From positions 81,210,213 to 81,274,212 of the forward strand of contig NC_091444.1 of NCBI RefSeq assembly GCF_964237555.1: a stretch of DNA of 64,000 bases. The letters are read 5' to 3'. The notes beneath the pieces are model-generated. The model searched no databases and was not told the DNA's origin. It worked only from the letters and a program-made list of their open reading frames with translations. Shown here piece after piece: positions 13,301-25,984 of the stretch (positions are counted from its first letter, which is position 1; each line of letters opens with the position of its first letter). This DNA is from Oryctolagus cuniculus (taxonomy: Eukaryota; Chordata; Mammalia; Lagomorpha; Leporidae). The translations under genes and the position numbers were made by a program.

Positions 13301-16300
13301 ATGTGAAAAAGCCAAAGAAATGCAAGAGTCCTTTTTGATATATGGCTGGATTTAGACACAAGGAAACTGGCTGTTTCCAGATTCATCCCCCCCTTCCACA
13401 GACTGACTTTGGAATTCTGATTGAATTCACCTCAAAATCGCACGCACACTCATTTTGGAGGGAATTAGAATCTGTCCGCTCAGCAGAAGCGTTCCATATC
13501 ATTTTCCAAAACACAGAAACTCATCTTGGTCGTGTTGCCTATGGATTTCTAATCCTGAAAGGGCAATGCGCTGTTTTTTTTTTTTTTTCTTTCATAATGG
13601 CTACTCTCCAAAATCTTGCTTGTATTGCATCAGAATCCAAAATTGGGGAATAAGAAGGCAAAACCGACTCAGACCCAGAAAACATTTAGGAAATTGCCAC
13701 TCAAGAAACCACAAATCGGCTGAGGCAACCAAAACAATGACAGCAAGCCAGAAGTGGAGCAAGCCAACAGCTGTGCCCTGATTGAAAAAGAACCTTCCTC
13801 TTGTGCCCTGAACTCAATATGCCAGCCTCAAAACCAAAGCTCACATCAGAAAATTCATTACAAACCACGATAAATAAGGGAAATGTGAAAAAGCCAAAGA
13901 AATGCAAGAGACCTTTGTGATATTTGAAAGGATTTAGACACAAAGAAACTGGCTGTTTCCAGATTCATCCCCCCCTTCCACGGACTGACTTTGGAATTCT
14001 GATTGAATTCACCTCAAAATCACTCTCACACTCCATTTGGAGGGAATTAGAATCTGTCACCTCAGCAGAAGCGTTCCATGTCACTTTCCAAAACACAGAA
14101 TCTCATCTTGGTTGTGTTGCCTATGGATTTCTAATCCTGAAAGGGCAATTTGCTGTGTTTTTCTTTTTTCTTTCATAATGGCTACTCTGTCCAAAATCTT
14201 GCTTGTATTGCATCAGCATACAAAATTTGGGAAGGAAGAAGGCAAAAACAACTCAGAACCAGAAAACATTTAGGAAATTGCCGCTCAAGAAACCACAAAT
14301 CAGCTGAGGCACCCAAAACAATGACAGCAAGCCAGAATTGGAGCAAGCCAACAGCTGTGCCCTGATTGAAAAAGAACCTTCGTCTTGTACCCTGAACTCA
14401 ATATGCCAGCCTCAAAACCAAAGCTCACATCAGAAAATTCATTACAAACCATGATAAATAAGGGAAATGTGAAAAAGCCAATGAAATGCAAGCCTGTGGA
14501 ATCCTAACTGAATTAAGTGAATTAACCTGAAAATCGCAGTGAAACTCAGTTTGGAGGCAATTAATATCTGTCACCTCAGCCAAAGTATTCCATTTTATTT
14601 TCCAAAACACAAAAACACACCTTGGTCATGTTACCTGTAGATTTGTAAGCTTCAAACACCTGTTTGTTGTGTTTTTTATTTCATAATGGCTACTCTGTCA
14701 AAAATCTTGCTTGTATTGCATCAGAATACAAAATTTGGGAAGGAAGAAGGCAAAGCCGACTCAGAACCAGAGAACATTTAGGAAATTGCCACACAAGAAA
14801 CCACAAATCGGCTGAGGCACCCAAAACAATGACAGCAAGCCAGAATTGCAGCAAGCCAACAACTGTACCCTCTTTGAAAAACACCGTTCCTCCAGTACTC
14901 TGAACTCCATACTGCAGCCACAAAACCAAAGCTCACATCAGAAAATTCATTACAAACCATGATAAATAAGGGAAATGTGAAAAAGCCAAAGAAATGCAAG
15001 AGTCCTTTGTGATATTTGGCAGGATTTAGACACAAAGAAACTGGCTGTTTCCAGATTCATACCCCCCTTCCACAGACTGACTTTGGAATTCTGATTGAAT
15101 TCACCTCAAAATCGCTCTAACACTCCATTTGGAGGGAAATAGAATCTGTCACCTCAGCAGAAGCGTTCCATGTCATTTTCCAAAACACAGAATGTCATCT
15201 TGGTTGTGTTGCCTATGAATTTCTAATCCTGAAAGGGCAATTTGCTGTGTTTTTTTTTTTTCTTTCCTAATGGCTACTCTGTCCAAAATCTTGCTTGTAT
15301 TGCATCAGAATACAAAATTTGGGAAGGAAGAAGGCAAAACCAACTCAGACCCAGAAAACATTTAGGAAATTGCCACACAAGAAACCACAAATCAGCTGAG
15401 GCACCCAAAACAATGACAGCAAGCCAGAATTGGAGCAAGCCAACAGCTGTGCCCTGATTGAAAAAGAACCTTCCTCTTGTGCCCTGAACTCAATATGCCA
15501 GCCTCAAAACCAAAGCTCACATCAGAAAATTCATTACAAACCATGATAAATAAGAAAAAAATAGAAAAAAGCCAAAAAATGCAAGAATCCATAATGATAT
15601 AGGGCTTGATTTAGTCGCTAGGAAACCTGCTGTTCCCGGATTCATCCACCCCTCCAGCTGACTGCCTGTGGAATTCTGACTGAATTAACCTGAAAATCGC
15701 AGTGAAACTCAGTTTGGAGGCAATTAATATCTGTCACCTCAGCCAAAGTGTTCCATTTTATTTTCATAAACACAAAACTCACCTTGGTCATGTTACCTGT
15801 AGATTTCTAAGCTTCAAACGCCTATTTGTTGTGTTTTTTATTTCATAATGGCTATTCTGTACAAACTCTTCTTTGCATTGCATTAGAATACAAAATTTGG
15901 GAAGGAAGAAGGCAAAGCCAACTCAGACCCAGAAAACATTTAGGAAATTGCCACACAAGAAACCATAAATCGGCTGAGGCACTCAAAACAATGACAGCAA
16001 GCCAGAATTTGAGCAAGCCAACAGCTGTGCCCTGATTGAAAAATAACCTTCCTCTTGTGCCCTGAACTCAATATGCCAGCCTCAAAACCAAAGCTCACAT
16101 CAGAAAATTCATTACAAACCATGATAAATAAGAAAAAAGAGAAAAAAGCCAAAGAAATACAAGAATCCATAATGATATTGGGTTTGATTTAGTTGCAAGG
16201 AAACCGGCTGTTCCCAGATTCATCCACCACTAAAGCTGACTGCCTGTGGAATTCTGACTGAATTAACCTGACAATCGCAGTGAAACTCAAGAAACCAAAT

Positions 16301-17335
16301 TTCAGCTGAGGCACCCAAAACAAAGGCAATAGCCAGAATTGGAGCAAGCCAACAGCTGTGCCCTGTTTCAAAAAGACCATTCCTCCGGTGCCCTGAACTC
16401 TATATTGCAGCCACAAAACCAAAGCTCACATCAGAAAATTCATTACAAACCATGATAAATAAGGGAAATGTGAAAAAGCCAAAGAAATGCAAGACTCCTT
16501 TGTGATATTTGGCTGGATTTGGACACAAGGAAACTGGCTGTTTCCAGATTCATACCCCCCTTCCACAGACTGACTTTGGAATTCTGATTGAATTCACCTC
16601 AGAATCGCACTCACACTCATTTTGGAGGGAATTAGAATCTGTCACCTCAGCAGAAGCGTTCTATGTCATTTTCCAAAACACAGAAACTCATCTTCCTCGT
16701 GTTGCCTGTAGATTTCTAATCTTGAAAGGGCAATGCGCTGTGTTTTTTTTTTTTCTTTCATAATGGCTACTCTCCAAAATCTTGCTTGTATTGCATCAGA
16801 ATCCAAAATTTGGGAATAAGAAGGCAAAACCGACTCAGACCCAGAAAACATTTAGGAAATTGCCACTCAAGAAACCACAAATCGGCTGAGGCAACCAAAA
16901 CAATGACAGCAAGCCAGAATTTGAGCAAGCCAACAGCTGTGCCCTGATTGAAAAAGACCATTCCTTCCGTGTCTTGAACTCCATATTGCAGCCTCAAAAC
17001 CAAAGCTCACATCAGAAAATTCATTACAAACCATGATAAATAAGGGAAATGTGAAAAAGCCAAAGAAATGCAAGAGTCCTTTGTGATATTTGAAAGGATT
17101 TAGACACAAAGAAACTGGCTGTTTCCAGATTCATCCCCGCCTTCCGCAGACTGACTTTGGAATTCTGATTGAATTCACCTCAAAATCTCTCTCACACTCC
17201 ATTTGGAGGGAATTAGAATCTGTCACATCACCAGAAGCGTTCCATGTCATTTTCCAAAACACAGAGTCTCATCTTGGTTGTGTTGCCCATGGATTTCTAA
17301 TCCTGAAAGGGCAATTTGCTGTGTTTTTTTTTTTT

Positions 17336-17722
17336 CTTTCATAATGGCTATTCTGTACAAACTCTTCTTTGCATTGCATTAGAATACAAAATTTGGGAAG
17401 GAAGAAGGCAAAGCCAACTCAGACCCAGAAAACATTTAGGAAATTGCCACACAAGAAACCATAAATCGGCTGAGGCACTCAAAACAATGACAGCAAGCCA
17501 GAATTTGAGCAAGCCAACAGCTGTGCCCTGATTGAAAAATAACCTTCCTCTTGTGCCCTGAACTCAATATGCCAGCCTCAAAACCAAAGCTCACATCAGA
17601 AAATTCATTACAAACCATGATAAATAAGAAAAAAGAGAAAAAAGCCAAAGAAATACAAGAATCCATAATGATATTGGGTTTGATTTAGTTGCAAGGAAAC
17701 CGGCTGTTCCCAGATTCATCCA
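17336..17722. repeat. Hybrid monomer: B head joined to an A body copied from about 15840-16226
   Basis: Up to the T run the sequence is B-type. From CATAATGGCTATTCTG onward it matches the A monomer 1496 bp upstream, including private marks (GCATTAGAATAC, ACCATAAATCGGC, AAAAATAACC, AAAGAAATACAAG). The match stops near CATCCACC, where the upstream copy enters a short monomer. This is the footprint of gene conversion or unequal exchange between monomer types. Confidence 0.75.
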
Positions 17723-20700
17723 CCCCTCCAGCTGACTGCCTGTGGAATTCTGACTGAATTAACCTGAAAATCGCAGTGAAACTCAGTTTGGAGGCAATTA
17801 ATATCTGTCACCTCAGCCAAAGTGTTCCATTTTATTTTCATAAACACAAAAACTCACCTTGGTCATGTTACCTGTAGATTTCTAAGCTTCAAACGCCTAT
17901 TTGTTGTGTTTTTTATTTCATAATAGCTATTCTGTACAAACTCTTCTTTGCATTGCATCAGAATACAAAATTTGGGAAGGAAGAAGGCAAAGCCAACTCA
18001 GACCCAGAAAACATTTGGGAAATTGCCACACAAGAAACCACAAATCAGCTGAGGCACTCAAAACAATGACAGCAAGCCAGAAGTGGAGCAAGCCAACAGC
18101 TGTGCCCTGATTGAAAAAGGACCATCCTCTTGTGCCCTGAACTCAATATGCCAGCCTCAAAACCAAAGCTCACATCAGAAAATTCATTACAAACCATGAT
18201 AAATAAGGGAAATGTGAAAAAGCCAAAGAAATGCAAGAGTCCTTTGTGATGTTTGAAAGGATTTAGACACAAAGAAACTGGCTGTTTCCAGATTCATCCC
18301 CCCCTTCCACAGACTGACTTTGGAATTCTGATTGTATTCACCTCAAAATCGATCTCACACTCCATTTGGAGGGAATTAGAATCTGTCACCTCAGCAGAAG
18401 CGTTCCATGTCATTTTCCAAAACACAGAATCTCATCTTGGTTGTGTTGCCTATGAATTTCTAATCCTGAAAGGGCAATGCGCTGTCTTTTTTTTTTTTCT
18501 TTCATAATGGCTACTCTGTCCAAAATCTTGCTTGTATTGCATCAGAATACAAAATTTGGAAATAAGAAGGCAAAACCGACTCAGACCCAGAAAACATTTT
18601 GGAAATTCCTGCTCAAGAAACCAAAAGTCAGCTGAAACACCCAAAACAATGACAGCAAGCCAGAATTTGAGCAAGCCAACAGCTGTGCCCTGATTGAAAA
18701 AGAACCTTCGTCTTGTACCCTGAACTCCATATTGCAGCCTCAAAACCAAAGCTCACATCAGAAAATTCATTACAAACCATGATAAATAAGAAAAAGTGAA
18801 AAAAGCCAAAAAATTTCAAGAATCCATAATGATATTGGGCTTGATTTATTCACAAGGAAACCAGCTGTTCCCGGATTCATCCACCCGTCCAGCTGACTGC
18901 CTGTGGAATTCTGACTGAATTAACCTGAAAATCGCAGTGAAACTCAGTTTGGAGGCAATTAATATCTGTCACCTCAGTCAAAGTGTTCCATTGTATTTTC
19001 CAAAACACAAAAACTCACCTTGGTCATGTTACCTATAGATTTATAAGCTTCAAATGCCTATTTGCTCTGTTTTTTATTTCATAATGGCTACTCTGTCCAA
19101 ACTATTCTTAGCATTGCATCAGAATACAAAATTTGGGAAGGAAGAAGGCAAAGCCAACTCAGACCCAGAAAACATTTGGGAAATTGCCACACAAGAAACC
19201 ACAAATCGGCTGAGGCACCCAAAACAATGACAGCAAGCCAGAATTGGAGCAAGCCAACAGCTGTACCCTGATTGAAAAAGAACCATCCTCTTGTGCCCTG
19301 AACTCAATATGCCAGCCTCAAAACCAAAGCTCACATCAGAAAATTCATAACAAACCATGAAAAAAAGAAAAAAGAGAAAAAAGCCAAAGAAATGCGAGAA
19401 TCCATAATGATATTGGGCTTCATTTAGTTGCATGGTAACTGGCTGTTCCCAGATTCATCCACCACTAAAGCTGACTGCCTGTGGATTTCTGACTGAATTA
19501 ACCTGACAATCGTAGTGAAACTCAAGAAACCAAATTTCAGCTGAGGCACCCAAAACAATGACAGCAAGCCAGAATTGGAGCAAGCCAACAGCTGTGCCCT
19601 GTTTGAAAAAGACCATTCCTCCAGTACCCTGAACTCCATATTGCAGCCTCAAAACCAAAGCTCACATCAGAAAATTCATTACAAACCATGATAAATAAGG
19701 GAAATGTGAAAAAGCCAAAGAAATGCAAGCCTGTGGAATCCTAACTGAATTAACTGAATTAAACTGAAAATCGCAGTGAAACTCAGTTTGGAGGCAATCA
19801 ATATCTGTCACCTCAGCCAAAGTGTTCCATTTTATTTTCCAAAACACAAAAACTCACCTTGGTCATGTTACCTGTAGATTTCTAAGCTTCAAGCACCTAT
19901 TTGTTGTGTTTTTTATTTCATAATGGCTACTCTGTCCAAACTCTTGTTTGTATTGCGTCAGAATACAAAATTTGGGAAGGAAGAAGGCAAAGCCAACCCA
20001 GACCCAGAACACATTTAGGAAATTGCCACACAAGAAACCACAAATCAGCTGAGGCACCCAAAAGAATGACAGCAAGACAGAATTGTTGGAGCAAGCCAAC
20101 AGCTGTACCCTGTTTGAAAAAGACCATTCCTCCAGTGCCCTGAACTCCATATTGCAGCCTCAAAACCAAAGCTCACATCAGAAAATTCATTACAAACCAT
20201 GATAAATAAGGGAAATGTGAAAAAGCCAAAGAAATGCAAGACTCCTTTGTGATATTTGGCAGGATTTAGACACAAGGAAACTGGCTGTTTCCAGATTCAT
20301 GCCCCCCTTCCACAGACTGACTTTGGAATTCTGATTGAATTCACCTCAAAATCGCACTCACACTCAATATGGAGAGAATTAGAATCTGTCACCTCAGCAG
20401 AAGCGTTCCATGTTGTTTTTAAAAACACAGAAAATCATCTTGGTTGTGTTGCCTATAGATTTCTAATCCTGAAAGGGCAATTTGCTTCGTTTTTTTTTTT
20501 CTTTCATAATGGCCACTCTGTCCAAAATCTTGCTTGTATTGCATCAGAATACAAAATTTGGGAATAAGAAGCAAAACCGACTCAGACTCAGAAATCATTT
20601 TAGAAATTGCTGCTCAAGAAACCAAAAGTTAGCTGAAGCACCCAAAACAATGACAGCAAGCCAGAATTGGAGCACGCCAACAGCTGTGCCCTGATTGAAA

Positions 20701-23029
20701 AAGAACCTTCCTCTTGTGCCCTGAACTCAATATGCCAGCCTCAAAACCAAAGCTCACATCAGAAAATTCATTACAAACCATGATAAATAAGAAAAAAGAG
20801 AAAAAAGCCAAAAAAAAAGAAGAATCCATAATGATATTGGGCTTGATTTATTCGCAAGGAAACCAGCTGTTCCCGGATTCATCCACCCCTCCAGCTGACT
20901 GCCTGTGGAATTCTGACTGAATTAACCTGAAAATCACAGTGAAACTCAGTTTGGAGGCAATTAATATCTGTCACCTCAGCCAAAGTGTTCCACTGTATTT
21001 TCCAAAACACAAAAACTCACCTTAGTCATGTTACCTATAGATTTATAAGCTTCAAAAGCCTATTTGCTCTGTTTTTTATTTCATAATGGCTACTCTGTCC
21101 AAACTCTTCTTTGCATTGCATCAGAATACAAAATTGGGAAGGAAGAAGGCAAAACCAACTCAGACCCAGAAAACATTTGGGAAATTGCCACACAAGAAAC
21201 CACAAATCAGCTGAGGCACCCAAAACAATGACAGCAAGCCAGAAGTGGAGCAAGCCAACAGCTGTGCCCTGATTGAAAAATAACCTTCCTCTTGTGCCCT
21301 GAACTCAATATGCCAGCCTCAAAACCAAAGCTCCCATCAGAAAATTCATTACAAACCATGATAAAAAAGAAAAAAGAGAAAAAAGCCAAAGAAATGCAAG
21401 AATCCATAATGATATAGGGCTTGATTTAGTTGCAAGGAAACTGGCTGTTCCCAGATTCATCCACCCCTCCAGCTGACTGCCTGTGGAAATCTGACTGAAT
21501 TAACCTGAAAATCGCAGTGAAACTCAAGAAACCAAATTTCAGCTGAGGCACCCAAAACAATGACAGCAAGCCACAAGTGGAGCAAGCCAACAGTTGTGCC
21601 CTGTTTGAAAAAGACCATTCCTCCAGTGCCCTGAACTGCATATTGCAGCCACAAAACCAAACCTAACATCATAAAATTCATTACAAAGCATGATAAATAA
21701 GGGAAATGTGAAAAAGCCAAAAAAATGCAAGAGTCCTTTTTGATATTTGGCTGGATTTAGACACAAGGAAACTGGCTGTTACCAGATTCATCCCCCCCTT
21801 CCAGAGACTGACTTTGGAATTCTGATTGAATTCACCTCAAAATCGCTCTCACACTCCATTTGGAGGGAATTAGAATCTGTCCCCTCACCAGAAGCTTTCC
21901 ATGCCATTTTCCAAAACACAGAATCTCATCTTTATCGTGTTGCCTATAGATTTCTAATCCTGAAAGGGCAATTTGCTGTGTTTTTTTTTTCTTTCATAAT
22001 GGCTACTCTGTCCAAAATCTTGCTTGTATTGCATCAGAATACAAAATTTGGGAATAAGAAGGCAAAACCGACTGAGACCCAGAAATCATTTAGGAAATTG
22101 CCACTCAAGAAACCAAAAGTTAGCTGAGGCACCCAAAACAATGACAAAAGCCAGAATTGGAGCACGCCAACAGCTGTGCCGTGTTTCAAAAAGACCATTC
22201 CTCCGGTGCCCTGAACTCTATATTGCAGCCTCAAAACCAAAGCTCACATCAGAAAATTCATTACAAACCATGAAAAAAAGAAAAATCAGAAAAAAGTCAA
22301 AGAAATGCAAGAGTCCTTTGTGATATTTGGCTGGATTTAGACACAAGGAAACCAGCTGTTTCCGGATTCATCCACCCCTCCTAGATGACTGGCTGTGGAA
22401 TTCTGATTGAATTCACCTGAAAATCGCACTCACTCTCGATTTGGAGGAAATTAATATCTGCCCCTCAGTGGAAGGGTTCTATGTCATTCTCCAAAACCCA
22501 AAAACTCATCTTGGTCATGTTGCCTATGATTTCTAATCATCAAAACCCAGTATGTTCTGTTTTTCAATTTCATAATGGATCCTCGTTCTAAACCCTTGTT
22601 TGTATTGCATCAGAATACACAATTTGAAAAGGAAAAAGGCAAAACCAACTCAGACCAAGAAAACATTTAGGAAAAAGTTGCTCAAAACGAAAAATTGGCT
22701 GAGGCACCCAAAGCAATGACAGAAAGCCAGAATTGGAGAGAGCCAACAGCTGTGCCCTAATTGAAAAAGACCATTCCTCTGGTTCCCTGAACTCCTTAAG
22801 CCAGCCTCAAAACCACAACCCACATCAGAAAATTTATTACAAACCATGATAAATAAGAAAATGTGAAAAATGCAAAAAAGAAAAAGAAATGTAAGAGTCC
22901 TTTGTGATATGGCGCTTGTTTTAGTACAAGGAAACCAGCTGTTTCCGGATTCATCCACCCCTTCCAGCTGACTGACTGTGGAATTCTGATTGTATTCACC
23001 TGAAAAGAGAGAACATTTATAAGTATATT

Positions 23030-25200
23030 GGGACTGTGGAACCTGTCATTTACCAATCACATGTTAGACTGAATCATAGACCAAATATAGGGAAGAAATC
23101 CTATGCATGTAAACCTTGTGGGAAGTCATTCAGTATTAAATTCTGCCATACCCTCCATCACAGCACTCATATTGTGGAAAACCCTCATGTGTGTAATGAT
23201 TGTGTGGAAACCACTCACTAGAAGTCAGATCTCATTAGACATCAGAGAATTCACACAGGGTTGAAATCTTACAAATGTAATGACTGTGGGAAGTTCTTTG
23301 GCCAGAAGAAACACCTCATAAATCATCAGAGAATTCACACAGGTGAGAAACCTTATGAATGCAATGACTATGGAAAATCCTTTGGCCAGAAGGCAAAACT
23401 CATAAATCATCAGAGAATTCACAGAGGGGAGAAACCTTATGAATGCAATCATTGTGGAAAAGCCTTTGCTGAGAAATCAAAGCTCACAAAGCATCAGACA
23501 ATTTGTACTGGGGGAAACCTTATGATTGCAACGACTGTGGAAAAACCTTTGCTGAGAAGTCAAACCTCAGAAAGTATCAGAGCCTTCACACCATGGAGAA
23601 AGCTTATAAATGAAATGATTGTGGAAAAGCCTTTGGTTCCATCCTTGCATACCAAGGATAAATCCCACTTGGTCTGGGTGGATGATCTTTCTGATGCATT
23701 GTTGGATTCAATTGGCCAGAATTCTGTTGCAGATCTTTGCATGTATGTTCATCAGGGAAATTGGTCTATAATTACTTTCTTTGTTGCACTTTTTTCAAGT
23801 TTAGGAATGAAGGTGATGTTGGCTTCATAGAAAGAATTTGGGAGAATCGCCTCTCTCTCAATTGTTTTGAATAACTTGAGAAGAATTGCAGTTAGTGCTT
23901 TAAATGTCTGTTAGAATTCAGCAGTGAAGCCATCCAGTCCTGGGGTTTTCTTGGCGGCAAGGGTCTTTATTACTGATATCATTTCCATCTGGTTATGTGT
24001 GTGTTTACGTTTTCTATATCTTTGTTGCTCAACTTAGGTAGGTTTTATGGATGGAAGGATGGTGGAAAGCCTCTTTGCTGTACTTCATAACTCATAAGAT
24101 ATCAGAGTATCCACACAGGGAATTTTCTACTTGACCTTTTTGTGCAAGTTATATCTCATGAAATATTAGAGAATTCACCAAGGGGAGAAATGCATGAATG
24201 TAATACATGTGAATAGCCTTTGTGGTGCAAATCAGACCTCATCAAACATAAAAGAATTCTCATGGGGAGCAATTTTATGAATGTAATGACTCAGAGCCTT
24301 TTACCATAATTCAGCCCTCATTGTACATCATCAAATTCATATAGGGAAAAACTCCTTTGAAAGTAAAATCCCTTTAATTAGAAGCCATACCTCATACGAC
24401 AACAGGGAATTCACGTGGGAGAGAAACCTTATGGGTGTAATGAGTGTTGGAAAGCTCTGCCCAAATCTCTCCTTATATCAGAATGCACAACATATATATC
24501 TAATGAATGAAATAAATGTGAGAAAGTCATTTCACATAGGTAATGCCTCATAATCCATCATGGAATTTGAACAAGGGAGAGACCTTAACAATATAATGAA
24601 TGTGGAAGAGCTTTTCTCCAAAATTCATGTAAGTATTGTGACAAAACCTTTTGCTGGAAATCACATCCTATCCAACAGAGACTCATGTAAAGGAGAAAGC
24701 TTATAAATATTATTAGTGTGAAAAGGTTGTTTGTCAGAAGTCAATGGTACATCAGAGAATTGACACAGGTGGTTTCTTAGGCGTATACTGATTGTGCAAT
24801 AACATTTTCTTTATTTCAGGCTTGTATAGATACAGAATTCACAAAAGGTGATAGTCTTTGCATGCTGTAAATACAATAAAACCTTTAGCCAGCAATTAGA
24901 CATCAACAGACTTCAGAGAATTCATAAGGAACAAAAGTCTATGCAATGAATTTGGAAAATGTATTTCTGTTATAAATCAGTCTTCAATTCCCATGAATAG
25001 ACTCACAAATGAGAAAACATGCATGCATAGAAAAGTTTTGTACCATAAATTATCTCTAGATGGTAAACTAATATATCACACAAAAGAAAAATCATGAGTG
25101 TAATGGAATTGGGAAACCCTTTGCTATAAGGCAGATTTCCAGAAAGCTTAGCAAGATTACAGAAAAGTCTCTGAAAATGTAACATGTCTGAAAGATTTGT
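23030..25200 (+). pseudogene. Decayed C2H2 (KRAB-type family) zinc-finger exon
   Basis: Zinc-finger proteins of this family bind DNA through tandem C-X2-C-X12-H-X3-H fingers joined by TGEKP-like linkers. Finger 1 (about 23102-23170) is complete. Finger 2 carries a TAG at 23219-23221. Finger 3 (from about 23270) is complete. Finger 4 has Tyr for its second Cys, finger 5 has Cys for its last His, and a 1-bp loss near 23510 throws finger 6 out of frame. Finger 7 has a TGA and is cut by an L1 fragment at about 23649. From about 24060 to 25200 only degenerate finger remnants remain (HQRIH-like, GKAF-like pieces). No KRAB box or upstream exons are visible, because the tandem array lies immediately upstream. 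A non-functional copy is clear; the parental gene cannot be named. Confidence 0.88.
23649..24056 (-). mobile_element. L1 ORF2 fragment, antisense, inside the zinc-finger exon
   Basis: On the minus strand this reads as the L1 reverse-transcriptase region; on the plus strand the diagnostic antisense text includes GTTCATCAGGGAAATTGG and GCAGTGAAGCCATCCAG. It is truncated at both ends and interrupts the seventh finger. No clear target duplication was found. Confidence 0.85.
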
Positions 25201-25652
25201 TGGCATCACAAACTGGAGGATAGCTCAAGTGCATGTGTTTTTGTGCCTGGCATTCAAATTGATATCTCTTTTTCTTTGATGAATTCCGTGTTTATTTATT
25301 TAGCAGATTTAGAGACAAAGGATTCCTGTCCATTGATTTACTACTATATGCCCACAATTGCCATGGTAAGGTATATGGCAAAAACTGAGTGCTGGGGTCT
25401 GTGAATCTGATTCATCACTGATAACATTGAAGACATTGGTTCCTGGTTCTTATGCTGCTATGCATGGAAATGTTTCTCTAATTTCATTTTCAAATAGTTC
25501 ATTGTTAATATAAAGAAATGCTTCTAATTTTTAAAATTTCATTGAAATAATTTGTGATGAATGTGTCCTAGTCATGCATTATTACAGGGTGTAGTGCAAT
25601 ATTTGCACACATTTATGCAGTAAAAAGTGATCAAGCTAAGCAACTACAGTTT

Positions 25653-25984
25653 TATTAAGTTTTTAAAGAGTTATTTATTTGAAAGACAGAGTTACAGAGA
25701 GAAGTAGCAGCAGAGAGAGAGAGAGGTCTTCCTCTGCTGGTTCACTCCCCAGATGGCCACAATGGCCGGAGCTCTGCCAATCTGATGCCAGGAACCAGGA
25801 GCTTCTTCCAGATCTCCCACTTGGGTGCAGGGACCCAAGGACTTGGGCCATCTTCTACTGCTTTCCCAGGCCATAGCAGAGAGTTGGATCAGAAGAGGAG
25901 CAGCCAGGACTAGAACTGGTACCCACATGGGATGCTGGTGCTTCAGGCCAGGGTGTTAGCCCACTGTGCCACAATGCTGGCCCC
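25653..25984 (-). mobile_element. C-type SINE (lagomorph)
   Basis: Full-length lagomorph tRNA-derived C SINE read on the minus strand; the T-rich tail is at the left and the GGGGGCCAGC head at the right. Near-perfect 15-bp flanking repeats AAGCAACTA(C/T)AGTTT at 25638 and 25985 mark the insertion. Confidence 0.92.

Larger units (their letters stand above)
1..23004. repeat. Macrosatellite-like tandem array, about 43 monomers (A, B and short types)
   Basis: The core marker AAGCCAACAGCTGT (or close variants) recurs about 43 times, and CATAATGGCTACTCTG-like motifs mark each full monomer. Spacings are mostly 577-589 bp. A-type monomers (about 18) carry GGTCATGTTACCTGTAG, an AAGCTT site and TTTTTTATTTCATAATGG. 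B-type monomers (about 18) carry CTGAAAGGGCAATTTGC and a pure T run before CTTTCATAATGG. Seven short monomers (cores near 869, 2866, 5939, 13184, 16347, 19586, 21585) lack the A/B module and are about 334 bp. All copies have one orientation. The array is open at the left edge and ends at the zinc-finger exon, where the last monomer (from about 22300) is the most diverged. I do not recognise the family. Reading frames inside are interrupted differently from copy to copy, so I infer no protein. Confidence 0.93.

Noticed and set aside
398..22958. Many 60-135 residue frames on both strands of the tandem array, repeated from copy to copy
   Set aside because: They recur because the DNA recurs. Stops and frames differ between copies, and the hydrophobic look comes from T-rich tracts. 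No known domain.
1..23004. CRISPR-like array
   Set aside because: Units are about 580 bp and directly tandem with no unique spacers, and the genome is mammalian.
23560..23742. Minus-strand 60-residue frame as a gene
   Set aside because: It spans the junction of the L1 fragment and the zinc-finger exon and is a shadow of both.
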